Shown: one piece after another, positions 1 through 8,043 of the stretch
Layout: each line of letters begins with the position of its first letter
Position numbering within the stretch: position 1 is the first letter of the stretch
Assembly (NCBI RefSeq): GCF_947488185.1
Contig: NZ_CANKYM010000005.1
Coordinates: 248,001-312,000 of the forward strand
Direction of reading: 5' to 3'
From: an uncultured Roseobacter sp.
GTDB lineage: Bacteria > Pseudomonadota > Alphaproteobacteria > Rhodobacterales > Rhodobacteraceae
DNA length: 64,000 nt
Translations under genes and position numbers: made by a program
The notes under the pieces: generated by a model
What the model was told of the DNA's origin: nothing
The model's input: only the letters and a program-made list of their open reading frames with translations
Databases searched by the model: none

Positions 1-270
1 GGCCACAGTATCCACATTGCCGTGGATAGGGTTGTCACCCGCGTCGATCTCCACCAGATCATGGATCAGCAGCATCTTAAGAACCCGGTCAATGGACACA
101 CCCTCAGGCGCGTGGTCGGCCAGCACAAAGGCGTGCAGCATCACGTGCCAGGAATGCTCGGCGGAGTTCTCGAACCGGCTGTTGTCGTGCAGGCGCGAAG
201 CGCGCAGGACGGATTTCAGCCGGTCCGCTTCGTTCAGAAAGGCGATCTGCGCCGCCAGACGGTCACCCAT
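1..270 (-). CDS. HD-domain hydrolase (YfbR-like), 3' part missing
   Basis: This is the first 90 codons of a metal-dependent phosphohydrolase of the HD superfamily; the gene runs off the left edge of the window. The translation starts MGDRLAAQIAF and shows the two histidine motifs of the family: SAEHSWHV at about residues 36-43 and LLIHDLVEIDAGD at about 66-78, which bind the divalent metal. Family members such as YfbR act on 5'-deoxynucleotides, but the substrate here is inferred only from family likeness. The start ATG overlaps the stop of the next gene upstream by 8 bp, so it is the last gene of a three-gene minus-strand operon. Confidence 0.85.
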   Translation of the reverse strand, partial: MGDRLAAQIAFLNEADRLKSVLRASRLHDNSRFENSAEHSWHVMLHAFVLADHAPEGVSIDRVLKMLLIHDLVEIDAGDNPIHGNVDTVA

Positions 271-505
271 CCTTCGGCGGCTCCAGACTGCGGGCCATCT
301 CGTCCTTGATCGTCTTGAGCATCTCACGCGCCCGCTGTTCAGCGCGGCGCACACGCACCGCCGTCAGATAGGCCTCTTCCATGGTCTGCGACGAGCCGCC
401 GATGGTATCGGCGACACGTTGCACAAAGGCATCGTCGCCCGTTGCGTTGATGATCTTGAGGCTTTCCAGCGCCAGTTCGTCCGCGACGTCTTCGACGATC
501 CCCAT
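263..505 (-). CDS. Small conserved protein, unknown function
   Basis: An 80-residue acidic, helix-rich protein without signal peptide or membrane segment, so probably cytoplasmic. The second half (YLTAVRVRRAEQRAREMLK) looks like a charged amphipathic helix and could form a coiled coil. I do not recognise a family. The case for a real gene is context: it lies between two clear genes on the same strand, its stop overlaps the start of the HD hydrolase by 8 bp, and only 4 bp separate it from the alpha/beta hydrolase, which implies one transcript and coupled translation. Confidence 0.75.
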   Translation of the reverse strand: MGIVEDVADELALESLKIINATGDDAFVQRVADTIGGSSQTMEEAYLTAVRVRRAEQRAREMLKTIKDEMARSLEPPKDG

Positions 506-509
506 AGGC

Positions 510-1163
510 CTACCGCGTCGTCTCTGTCAGGCGGCGCTTCACGTAAGATGTCGTCGTGTCGATCAATGTGTCTATGTGCGGTTCTTCAAAGAAGTGCCCG
601 GCACCGTCGACCTGTTCGTGAGTGATGGTGATACCCTTTTGCTCATGCAGCTTTGCCACCAGCGATTCCGTGTCACTTGGCGGCGCCACGCGGTCGGCGG
701 TGCCGTTGATGATCAGGCCCGAGGCGGGGCAGGGGGCGAGGAAGGAAAAGTCATACATGTTGGCGGGCGGGGCCACCGATATGAAGCCGGTGATCTCGGG
801 CCGGCGCATCAGAAGCTGCATCCCGATCCATGCACCAAATGAAAAACCCGCTACCCAACAGTGTTTGGAGTTGTTATTCATCGACTGCAAGTAATCGAGC
901 GCGGAGGCCGCGTCAGACAGCTCGCCAATCCCCTGATCATATTCCCCCTGGCTGCGCCCGACACCGCGGAAATTGAACCGCAGCACGGTAAAGCCCATGT
1001 TGTAAAAGGCGTAATGCATCCGATGCACGATCACATGGTTCATCGTCCCGCCAAACTGCGGATGCGGGTGCAGGATGATGGCGATCGGCGCATCCCGTTC
1101 TTTTTGGGGGTGGTAGCGGCCTTCGAGGCGGCCTTCGGGTCCGGGAAAAATGACCTCGGGCAT
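510..1163 (-). CDS. Alpha/beta hydrolase (dienelactone hydrolase-like)
   Basis: A soluble serine hydrolase of about 217 residues, close in type to the COG2945 alpha/beta hydrolases. The nucleophile elbow is GFSFGAW, the acid is probably in NGTADRVAPP and the histidine in GAGHFFEE, giving a complete triad; LHPHPQFGG is the oxyanion region. I chose ATG at 1163 (MPEVIFPGPEG) because GGGA lies 5 bp upstream; a GTG at 1187 would add eight residues. It is the first gene of the operon with the small protein and the HD hydrolase, and it diverges from the iscR-suf operon. The natural ester or thioester substrate is unknown. Confidence 0.85.
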   Translation of the reverse strand: MPEVIFPGPEGRLEGRYHPQKERDAPIAIILHPHPQFGGTMNHVIVHRMHYAFYNMGFTVLRFNFRGVGRSQGEYDQGIGELSDAASALDYLQSMNNNSKHCWVAGFSFGAWIGMQLLMRRPEITGFISVAPPANMYDFSFLAPCPASGLIINGTADRVAPPSDTESLVAKLHEQKGITITHEQVDGAGHFFEEPHIDTLIDTTTSYVKRRLTETTR

Positions 1164-1204
1164 GGGCGTCCCTGTAACAATGTCCACATGAGCTTTGCGA
1201 AATC

Positions 1205-1241
1205 TTGACGGCTTCGCTCAGGCACTTTAGAACGGTTCTAA
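1205..1241 (+). promoter_or_regulatory. iscR-suf promoter with Irr/ICE-type palindrome
   Basis: Bases 1227-1241 form a perfect 15-bp palindrome, TTAGAAC-G-GTTCTAA. This matches the iron control element bound by Irr in alphaproteobacteria, which is known upstream of iscR-suf in Rhodobacterales. TTGACG at 1205-1210 and TAGAAC at 1228-1233 are spaced 17 bp and could be -35 and -10, so the palindrome would cover the -10 and a bound Irr would block transcription. The -10 assignment is tentative; the palindrome is direct observation. Confidence 0.7.
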
Positions 1242-1344
1242 TTCGTGCGCACTTCGTGTGTCGGAGTGCGAAATCTGGACTTAGGCATTTAATTGCCCCG
1301 CGTCAATCAATTGCAGGCCAGACGGGCCGGGGGAGGGTTCCGCC

Positions 1345-1803
1345 GTGAAACTATCAACGAAGGGACGCTACGCGATGGTCGCCCTGGCAGACATTGCCCT
1401 GCAGCCTGAGGGCAGCCTGATCACACTGGGCGAAATTGCCGAACGCCAGTCGATCTCGCTGCCCTATCTGGAACAGCTTTTCGTGAAGCTGCGGCGGGCG
1501 GAGCTGGTGTCCTCCGTACGCGGGCCTGGGGGCGGCTACCGGCTGGCGCAGCGCCCCTCCGACATCCGGGTCGTGGATGTGCTGTCGGCCGTGGACGAAA
1601 CGGTCGATGCCATGCACAAGGGGGCAGGCGCCTCGGGCGGTGCCTCGGGCAGCCGGGCGCAATCGCTGACAAATCGGCTGTGGGAGGGGCTTTCGGCCCA
1701 TGTCTACGTGTTTCTGCATCAGACGCGGCTCTCCGATGTGGTCGCCAATGAGTTGGCGCCATGCCCGGCGGTGCCGATCCTCTTTGATGTCGTGGATGAA
1801 TAA
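1345..1803 (+). CDS. iscR: Rrf2-family Fe-S regulator IscR (single-cysteine type)
   Basis: This 152-residue DNA-binding protein opens the suf operon and should tune it to Fe-S supply. The Rrf2 winged helix-turn-helix is plain in the first 75 residues (MKLSTKGRYAMVALADIA, then LPYLEQLFVKLRRAELV and VRGPGGGYRLA). Classical IscR binds its [2Fe-2S] cluster with three cysteines near residues 90-104; here that stretch is Gly/Ala/Ser rich and the only cysteine is in LAPCPAVP near the C-terminus. Single-cysteine IscR has been described in Rhodobacter sphaeroides, so this is a lineage trait, not decay. The start is GTG. A 49-bp gap leads to the desulfurase gene. Confidence 0.92.
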   Translation: MKLSTKGRYAMVALADIALQPEGSLITLGEIAERQSISLPYLEQLFVKLRRAELVSSVRGPGGGYRLAQRPSDIRVVDVLSAVDETVDAMHKGAGASGGASGSRAQSLTNRLWEGLSAHVYVFLHQTRLSDVVANELAPCPAVPILFDVVDE

Positions 1804-1852
1804 GCAATATGGGATGCCTGCCGCGTCACCCCGCTAAAAAAAGGATAGAAGC

Positions 1853-2923
1853 ATGCGCCGCGTGTATATGGATCACAATGCAACCGCTCCCCTGCGCCCC
1901 GAAGCGCGGGACGCGATGCTTGCGGCCATGGATATCGTCGGCAACCCCTCCTCCGTGCACGCCGAGGGCCGTGCGGCCAAGGCATTGGTCGAGCGCGCGC
2001 GGGGACAGGTGGCGGCACTGGTCGGCTGTGCGCCGGGGGAAGTTGTTTTTACGGGCTCTGCGACAGAGGCTGCGGCCCTGGGCCTGCACGCAGGTCCGGG
2101 CATTGCAGACGGGCCGGTTGCGTTCGAGGCAGCAGGCATTGAGCACGATTGCGTGTCGCTGCTGTGCATGGAGACCTTGCGTGCAGATGAAAACGGGCGC
2201 GTGTCGGGATTTGAACGTCCCGACACCGTGGCCTTGCAAGCCGCCAATTCCGAGACGGGCGTAATCCAGGACGTGCCGCTGGGCCTTGGGTTTTCGGACA
2301 TCGTTCAGGCAGCTGGAAAAATCCCAGTCGATTTTGCGCAAAGCGGGACCCGCATGGCGATCCTGTCAGCCCACAAGCTGGGCGGGCCAAAGGGCATTGG
2401 CGCGCTGATTGTGCGGCGCGGCATGGATGTGTCCGCGCTCGTGCGGGGGGGCGGCCAGGAGATGGGGCGCCGGTCCGGTACGGAAAACGTGACTGGTATC
2501 GCTGGATTCGGCGCGGCAGCCGAGGCGGCGGCACGGGATGTGGCGGCGGGCAGGTGGGAAGAAATCGAAGAACTTAGAAAGATTCTAGAAAACACCCTTG
2601 CAGCTTCGGCAAATGCAACTATTTTTGTCGGGAAAGGCGCAAACCGCCTGCCGAACACCTCTTGTTTCGCCACGCCGGGCTGGAAAGGCGAAAGCCAGGT
2701 GATCCAGATGGACCTTGCAGGTTTTGCTATCAGCGCAGGGTCTGCCTGTTCCAGCGGCAAGGTGCGCGCAAGCTCTGTTTTGCGCGCAATGGGCTACGAT
2801 GAAGAGACGGCCAGCAGCGCCATTCGGGTGTCGCTGGGATTGGATAACACCGCCGAGGATGTGCAGCGATTTGCTGAAGTCTGGCTGGCGAAAGAACGTA
2901 AATTTCGCGCCCGCGCGGCGTGA
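1853..2923 (+). CDS. Cysteine desulfurase (NifS/IscS-like)
   Basis: A PLP-dependent class V aminotransferase-fold enzyme of 356 residues that would release sulfur from L-cysteine as a persulfide. The N-terminus YMDHNATAPLRPEA is typical of NifS/IscS. The PLP lysine is in SAHKLGGPKG and the persulfide cysteine in SAGSACSSGK, the long-loop arrangement of group I desulfurases. It is the second gene of the operon, apart from the group II enzyme sufS at its far end, so the operon has two desulfurases. It is shorter than E. coli IscS (about 404 residues), so I leave the symbol blank. 15 bp separate it from sufB. Confidence 0.9.
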   Translation: MRRVYMDHNATAPLRPEARDAMLAAMDIVGNPSSVHAEGRAAKALVERARGQVAALVGCAPGEVVFTGSATEAAALGLHAGPGIADGPVAFEAAGIEHDCVSLLCMETLRADENGRVSGFERPDTVALQAANSETGVIQDVPLGLGFSDIVQAAGKIPVDFAQSGTRMAILSAHKLGGPKGIGALIVRRGMDVSALVRGGGQEMGRRSGTENVTGIAGFGAAAEAAARDVAAGRWEEIEELRKILENTLAASANATIFVGKGANRLPNTSCFATPGWKGESQVIQMDLAGFAISAGSACSSGKVRASSVLRAMGYDEETASSAIRVSLGLDNTAEDVQRFAEVWLAKERKFRARAA

Positions 2924-2938
2924 GTTTTGGAGGGAAAG

Positions 2939-4474
2939 ATGGCTGCACTGGACCAACCTTTGGACGAAGTACAAGTCAAGGAAGGCGTCGATCAGGAGAC
3001 CGTGGATGCGGTCCGCGAGGTCGGTGGCAAGTACAAACACGGCTGGTCCACGGACATCGAAATGGAGTACGCGCCCAAGGGTCTCTCACCCGATATCGTG
3101 CGCCTGATTTCCGAGAAGAACGAAGAGCCGGAATGGATGACCGAATGGCGTCTGGCCGCCTACGAGCGCTGGTTGCAAAAGAAAGAGCCCAAGTGGGCGA
3201 TGGTTGACTACCCGGAGATCGATTTTCAGGACCAATACTACTACGCGCGCCCGAAATCGATGGAGGTCAAGCCGAAGTCGCTGGACGAGGTCGACCCCAA
3301 GCTGCTTGAAACCTACAAGAAACTCGGCATTCCGCTGAAGGAGCAGATGATCCTCGCCGGTGTTGAAGGCGCGGAGGAGTTGGGCGACGAGCCGCGCAAG
3401 GTCGCGGTGGATGCGGTGTTTGATTCCGTCTCGGTCGGCACGACGTTTCAGGATGAGCTAAAAAAAGCGGGCGTGATTTTCTGTTCGATCTCCGAGGCGA
3501 TTAAGGAGCACCCGGAGCTGGTGAAGAAATACCTCGGCACCGTCGTGCCGGTGAGCGATAACTACTATGCAACGCTGAACTCAGCGGTCTTCTCGGATGG
3601 GTCGTTTGTCTATGTGCCGCCGGGCGTGCGCTGCCCGATGGAGCTCAGCACCTATTTCCGTATCAATGCGGAGAACACGGGCCAGTTTGAACGTACGCTG
3701 ATCATCGCCGACAAGGGCTCCTACGTATCTTATCTTGAAGGCTGCACCGCACCGCAGCGCGACATTGCACAGCTGCACGCCGCCGTGGTCGAGATCATCG
3801 TCGAGGAAGACGCGGAGGTGAAATACTCCACCGTGCAGAACTGGTATCCCGGCGATGAGAACGGCAAGGGCGGGATCTATAACTTCGTGACCAAACGCGC
3901 CGATTGCCGCGGCGACCGCGCCAAGGTGATGTGGACGCAGGTCGAGACCGGCTCTGCCGTGACATGGAAATACCCGTCCTGCATTCTGCGCGGCGATGAC
4001 AGCCAGGGCGAGTTCTACTCGATTGCCATCACCAACCACATGCAGCAGGCCGATACCGGCACCAAGATGGTGCACCTGGGCAAGCGCACGAAGTCGCGGA
4101 TCGTTTCAAAAGGTATCTCGGCGGGCAAGGCGCAGAACACCTATCGCGGGCTGGTCTCGATGCACCCGAAGGCAAAGGAATCGCGGAACTATACGCAGTG
4201 TGACAGTCTTCTGATCGGCGGTGACTGCGGCGCCCATACGGTGCCGTATATCGAGGTGAAGAACAATTCCTCCCGCGTGGAGCATGAGGCGACGACGTCC
4301 AAGGTGGATGACGACCAACTCTTCTACTGCCGCTCACGCGGGATGGACGAGGAGGAGGCCGTGGCGCTGGTGGTCAACGGCTTCTGCAAGGACGTGCTGC
4401 AGGCCCTGCCCATGGAGTTCGCCATGGAAGCGCAGCAGCTGGTGGCGATTTCGTTGGAAGGTTCTGTTGGATAA
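2939..4474 (+). CDS. sufB: Fe-S cluster scaffold subunit SufB
   Basis: SufB, about 511 residues, is the main scaffold of the SufBCD complex, on which clusters are built before transfer to apoproteins in the cytoplasm. The beta-helix core runs from about residue 150 (YVPPGVRCPMELSTYFRIN) to the C-terminal helical region with YCRSRGMDEEEA. Conserved cysteines occur in EGCTAPQRDIA and near the C-terminus in NYTQCDSLLIGGDCGAHT. An in-frame TTG lies 12 bp upstream, but GGAGGG sits inside that extension and directly precedes the ATG at 2939, so I start there. It lies between the desulfurase and three small genes that separate it from sufC. Confidence 0.96.
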   Translation: MAALDQPLDEVQVKEGVDQETVDAVREVGGKYKHGWSTDIEMEYAPKGLSPDIVRLISEKNEEPEWMTEWRLAAYERWLQKKEPKWAMVDYPEIDFQDQYYYARPKSMEVKPKSLDEVDPKLLETYKKLGIPLKEQMILAGVEGAEELGDEPRKVAVDAVFDSVSVGTTFQDELKKAGVIFCSISEAIKEHPELVKKYLGTVVPVSDNYYATLNSAVFSDGSFVYVPPGVRCPMELSTYFRINAENTGQFERTLIIADKGSYVSYLEGCTAPQRDIAQLHAAVVEIIVEEDAEVKYSTVQNWYPGDENGKGGIYNFVTKRADCRGDRAKVMWTQVETGSAVTWKYPSCILRGDDSQGEFYSIAITNHMQQADTGTKMVHLGKRTKSRIVSKGISAGKAQNTYRGLVSMHPKAKESRNYTQCDSLLIGGDCGAHTVPYIEVKNNSSRVEHEATTSKVDDDQLFYCRSRGMDEEEAVALVVNGFCKDVLQALPMEFAMEAQQLVAISLEGSVG

Positions 4475-4796
4475 TCAGTCGGCCATCAACGATAAGGCGT
4501 GGGAAGAGCTTGAAACCATGGAGATCGAAATCAGAAGGCTGCAAGCTCTTGAATTCGCAGGTGCCAAAACTGCGCTCATTTGGCTTAGTCCATTTCTAGT
4601 CGTTGTTGTCATCATGTTAGCTGGCATAGCGGGAGTTGAGATTGGCGATCCTTTTGTACTCTTCGCCTTACAGTTCCCGCTATTAATCGTTGGATATATT
4701 GGAGCGCGCCCAATGCTGAAAGCGAAGAAGCAACGACATACCAGTGCGCGTCAAGCTGCTGCCGTCGTGAACTCGATGAGAAAGCGGAACGTCTAA
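4467..4796 (+). CDS. Small membrane protein inside the suf operon
   Basis: A protein of about 109 residues without a recognised family. A charged N-terminal third (KAWEELETMEIEIRRLQALE) is followed by two hydrophobic segments (ALIWLSPFLVVVVIMLAGIA and FALQFPLLIVGYIGA) and a basic tail, so it is probably an inner-membrane hairpin with both ends in the cytoplasm. I start at TTG 4467, where GGAAGG lies 5 bp upstream and the gene overlaps the end of sufB by 8 bp; ATG 4518 is the alternative. The DNA is visibly richer in A+T than sufB and sufC, hinting at later insertion. Its stop overlaps the next start by one base. Confidence 0.65.
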   Translation: MDNQSAINDKAWEELETMEIEIRRLQALEFAGAKTALIWLSPFLVVVVIMLAGIAGVEIGDPFVLFALQFPLLIVGYIGARPMLKAKKQRHTSARQAAAVVNSMRKRNV

Positions 4797-5143
4797 TGGC
4801 TCCCGGCGCATCGCATAACGGCCACGGCCTCCGTGTTCGCCTTGGCAACCCCGGGCGGCTGTTGGCGGAGACGCGAGAACTAACGCTGCTCATTCTTGGT
4901 CATCTCTTCGTGTTCCTGCTCTCCATGGGGCATGACGAGATTGTCGCAGAGATGGTTGAAGACGGCTGGTTGTTTGCACAATACGCGGAACGGTTCGAGG
5001 TCGCCATCGGGCTGATCCTGTTCCTTTGCTGGAGCGCGCTGACTTGGCGGCTCGTAAGCATTCTGCAACGCGCCGTCGTTCACTCTGAAATCTGCCCGGA
5101 CTGCCACCAGACGCGGATTGTTGAAAGGGAAAACCAAACATGA
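4796..5143 (+). CDS. Two-helix membrane protein, unknown function
   Basis: A 115-residue protein with two predicted transmembrane helices: LTLLILGHLFVFLLSMG at about residues 29-45 and AIGLILFLCWSALTWRLVSI at about 70-89. The C-terminus carries a CPDCH sequence just after the second helix, a possible metal-binding or redox pair on the cytoplasmic side. I do not recognise the family. It overlaps both neighbours (TAATG upstream, ATGA downstream), so it is translated with them in the suf transcript. A role in Fe-S assembly is not shown by the sequence. Confidence 0.65.
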   Translation: MAPGASHNGHGLRVRLGNPGRLLAETRELTLLILGHLFVFLLSMGHDEIVAEMVEDGWLFAQYAERFEVAIGLILFLCWSALTWRLVSILQRAVVHSEICPDCHQTRIVERENQT

Positions 5144-5454
5144 TTTTGACAACGACCAACACCGTCGAGGGTCATCCGATCACCGCCTATCACGGCATCG
5201 TCGTGGGCGAGGCGATCATGGGTGCGAATATCGTGCGGGATTTCTTTGCCTCTGTGACGGATGTGATCGGCGGCCGGTCGGGCGCTTACGAGAGCAAGCT
5301 GAAAGACGCCCGCGACGAGGCCATGCATGAGATCGAAGAACGTGCCGCCGCACTGGGGGCGAATGCCGTGGTCGGCATCGACCTCGACTATGAGGTGATC
5401 GGGGACTCCATGCTGATGGTCTCCGTATCCGGGACCGCCGTGACGATTACCTGA
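5140..5454 (+). CDS. YbjQ/UPF0145 family protein
   Basis: A 104-residue cytoplasmic protein of the YbjQ (UPF0145) family, recognisable from TTTNTVEGHPITAYHGIVVGE, the RSGAYESKLKDARDEA helix region, ALGANAVVGIDLDYE and the C-terminal strand. The fold is a small alpha/beta domain that forms rings; the family is sometimes described as heavy-metal binding, but its biochemical role is not settled. It overlaps the previous gene by 4 bp and is followed by a 68-bp gap that holds a small inverted repeat (TTCCG/CGGAA near 5488-5502) and the ribosome site of sufC. Confidence 0.9.
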   Translation: MILTTTNTVEGHPITAYHGIVVGEAIMGANIVRDFFASVTDVIGGRSGAYESKLKDARDEAMHEIEERAAALGANAVVGIDLDYEVIGDSMLMVSVSGTAVTIT

Positions 5455-5522
5455 ATAAAAAGATGTAACACGCTGAACAAGAACACTTTCCGCCTGCCGG
5501 AACCGATAGAAGGACGAACGAA

Positions 5523-6278
5523 ATGCTGAGCATCAAGAACCTGCACGTGAAACTGGAAGAAGAGGACAAGCAGATCCTCAAAGGCGTCGATCTGGAGATC
5601 GAAGCGGGCAAGGTGCACGCGATTATGGGGCCGAATGGTTCGGGCAAATCGACACTTTCCTACGTGCTGTCCGGCAAGGATGGCTACGAGGTGACCGATG
5701 GCACCGCGATGCTGGAAGGCGCGGACGTTCTGGAGATGGAGCCTGAAGAACGCGCCGCTGCTGGCCTGTTCCTGGCATTTCAATACCCTGTCGAAATTCC
5801 CGGCGTGGGCAACATGACCTTCCTGCGCACCGCCGTGAACGCACAGCGCAAGGCGCGCGGCGAAGAGGAGATGTCCGCCGCCGACTTCCTCAAGGCCGTG
5901 CGTGCACGGGCAAAAGAGCTGAAAATCGACGCCGACATGCTAAAACGCCCCGTCAATGTGGGATTTTCCGGTGGCGAGAAAAAGCGTAATGAAATCCTGC
6001 AGATGGCGATGCTGGAACCCCGGATGTGCATCCTCGATGAAACCGATTCCGGTCTCGACGTCGATGCCATGAAACTGGTCGCCGAAGGCGTGAACGCGCT
6101 GCGCTCCGAGGGGCGGGGTTTTCTGGTGATCACCCACTATCAGCGGTTGCTGGATCACATCAAACCGGACGTGGTGCACATCATGGCCGACGGCAAGATC
6201 GTCAAATCCGGGGGCCCGGAGCTGGCGCTGGAAGTCGAGAATAACGGCTACGGCGATATCCTTGCAGAGGTGGCGTGA
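5523..6278 (+). CDS. sufC: Fe-S assembly ATPase SufC
   Basis: SufC is the soluble ABC-type ATPase of the SufBC2D complex; its ATP-driven dimerisation reshapes the SufB-SufD scaffold. The 251 residues show Walker A GPNGSGKST at about 36-44, the signature FSGGEKKRNEI near 150 and Walker B CILDETDSGLDVDA near 167-180. There are no membrane segments, as usual for SufC. GGACGAACGAA before the ATG is the ribosome site. Its stop overlaps the sufD start. Confidence 0.97.
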   Translation: MLSIKNLHVKLEEEDKQILKGVDLEIEAGKVHAIMGPNGSGKSTLSYVLSGKDGYEVTDGTAMLEGADVLEMEPEERAAAGLFLAFQYPVEIPGVGNMTFLRTAVNAQRKARGEEEMSAADFLKAVRARAKELKIDADMLKRPVNVGFSGGEKKRNEILQMAMLEPRMCILDETDSGLDVDAMKLVAEGVNALRSEGRGFLVITHYQRLLDHIKPDVVHIMADGKIVKSGGPELALEVENNGYGDILAEVA

Positions 6279-7558
6279 TGGCTGACGCTGCAGAAAAAAT
6301 CTCCACCACCGACGCACGTCTTGGCGATTTGACCCTGCCTGCAGGGGGATGGTCCGAGGCGGCGCGCAAGGACGCCTTGGCGCGCGTGCAGGCGATGGGT
6401 CTGCCGGAGCGTCGGGATGAGTATTGGAAATACACCCGCCCGGACACGCTGACCCAAGCTGGTGCTGTCCCCGCCGCGCTCTTCGACAACGATGAGGCGC
6501 CGATCTTTGGTGAGATGGACCGACTGAACATCGTCTTCGTGGACGGGGTGTTTGATCCGCAAGCCTCTGACGATTTGAGCCTCGAAGGGGTGACCATCGA
6601 CCGGCTGGCCGAGGCAAAAACCGACATCCACTGGGCGCGCGACCTCTACGGCGTATTGGAAGCCAAAGGGCAAAACCCCGTGCCGCGCCCGCTGGCCGCC
6701 CTCAATACCGCTTTTGCCACGGACGGCGTGCTCATTCACGTGACGGGCAATCCGTCCAAGCCGATCAACCTGACCTATCATCACCGCTCCGAGACCTCGG
6801 ATGCGATCCTGCACCATGTGATCCGGCTCGATCCGGGCGCGGAGGTCACGGTGCTGGAAAGCGGCCCGGCAGCGGCGCGGTTCAATAAATGCATGGAAGT
6901 GGAGGTGGCCGATGGCGCGACATTCCACCATGTGCGTGCACAGGGCAGGGACCATGAGCGCCGCGCAGCCACGCATATCTTTGCCCGGCTAGGGACAGAG
7001 TCGGTTTTCAAATCCTTCACGCTGACCGCCAATGGCGTGCTCACGCGCAATGAATGCGTGATCGAGTTGACCGGCGATGACGCGGTGGCCCATGTGGCGG
7101 GAGCCTGTGTCGGCGACGGTGATTTCCACCACGATGATACGGTGTTCATCACCCACGACGCCGTCGGCTGTGAAAGCCGTCAGGTGTTCAAAAAGGTGCT
7201 GCGCAATGGTGCCACAGGCGTTTTCCAAGGTAAGATTCTGGTCAAGAAAGACGCCCAGAAGACGGACGGGTACCAGATCAGCCAGTCGCTGCTGCTGGAT
7301 GAAGACAGCCAGTTCCTCGCCAAGCCGGAGCTGGAGATTTACGCCGATGACGTGGCCTGTTCGCATGGCAGCACGTCGGGCGCGATTGATGAGGATGCGC
7401 TTTTCTATCTGCGGTCCCGCGGCGTGCCGGAAGGTCCCGCAACGGATCTTCTGACGCTCGCCTTTCTCGCGGAAGCGGTGGAGGAAATCGAGAACGAAGA
7501 CCTGCGCGACGAGATCAACGACCGCCTTGCCGCCTGGCTGGAACGGCATCGAAGCTAA
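6278..7558 (+). CDS. sufD: Fe-S scaffold subunit SufD
   Basis: SufD pairs with SufB in the scaffold complex and is needed for iron entry. The 426-residue protein has the helical N-terminus (RRDEYWKYTRPDTL near residue 45) and then the parallel beta-helix ending with ACSHGSTSGAIDEDALFYLRS, the SufB/SufD C-terminal signature. The histidine of that ACSHG sequence is the residue implicated at the SufB-SufD interface. An ATG at 6278 overlaps the sufC stop (ATGA); a GTG one codon earlier is possible. The stop overlaps the next gene by one base. Confidence 0.96.
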   Translation: MADAAEKISTTDARLGDLTLPAGGWSEAARKDALARVQAMGLPERRDEYWKYTRPDTLTQAGAVPAALFDNDEAPIFGEMDRLNIVFVDGVFDPQASDDLSLEGVTIDRLAEAKTDIHWARDLYGVLEAKGQNPVPRPLAALNTAFATDGVLIHVTGNPSKPINLTYHHRSETSDAILHHVIRLDPGAEVTVLESGPAAARFNKCMEVEVADGATFHHVRAQGRDHERRAATHIFARLGTESVFKSFTLTANGVLTRNECVIELTGDDAVAHVAGACVGDGDFHHDDTVFITHDAVGCESRQVFKKVLRNGATGVFQGKILVKKDAQKTDGYQISQSLLLDEDSQFLAKPELEIYADDVACSHGSTSGAIDEDALFYLRSRGVPEGPATDLLTLAFLAEAVEEIENEDLRDEINDRLAAWLERHRS

Positions 7559-8043
7559 TGGCGGTCACGCGCAATATCACGGCAACCTATCGCAACCCGG
7601 GCAAAGCACTGCGCGGGTTGCTGGCCCTTGGGCAGCGTGAAGATCGGGCCCTGGCCTATCTGATGGCTGGCTGCGTGGTCGTGTTTATCGCGCAACTCCC
7701 GCGTCTGGCCCGCGAGGCGCATCTGACGGGGGAAGAGCTGGACATGCTGATGGGCGCGTCCCTCATGGCGTGGGTCTTCATCGCCCCGCTGCTGCTGTAC
7801 TGCCTTGCGGCACTATCGCATCTTGTGGCCAGGTTGTTTCGAGGGCAAGGCAGTTACTATGGCGCCCGGCTGGCCCTTTTTTGGGCCTTGCTGGCCGCCT
7901 CACCGCTGATGCTGCTGAACGGGCTGGTGGCAGGGTTCATCGGGCCGGGCCTGGAGTTACAGGTTGTTGGCCTTGCATGGCTTGTCATTTTCCTGTGGTT
8001 CTGGATCAGTGGGCTGATTGCTGCAGAAGGACGCGCCGCGTGA
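7558..8043 (+). CDS. YIP1-like membrane protein (first of a pair)
   Basis: A 161-residue protein with about four transmembrane segments: AYLMAGCVVVFIAQLP, ASLMAWVFIAPLLLYCLAAL, ARLALFWALLAASPLMLLNG and LAWLVIFLWFWISGLIAA. The pattern fits the YIP1 domain family of membrane proteins, whose bacterial role is unknown. It overlaps sufD by one base and the following gene by four, and lies inside the suf transcript. Together with the next gene it forms a same-family pair that splits sufD from sufS. Confidence 0.75.
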   Translation: MAVTRNITATYRNPGKALRGLLALGQREDRALAYLMAGCVVVFIAQLPRLAREAHLTGEELDMLMGASLMAWVFIAPLLLYCLAALSHLVARLFRGQGSYYGARLALFWALLAASPLMLLNGLVAGFIGPGLELQVVGLAWLVIFLWFWISGLIAAEGRAA

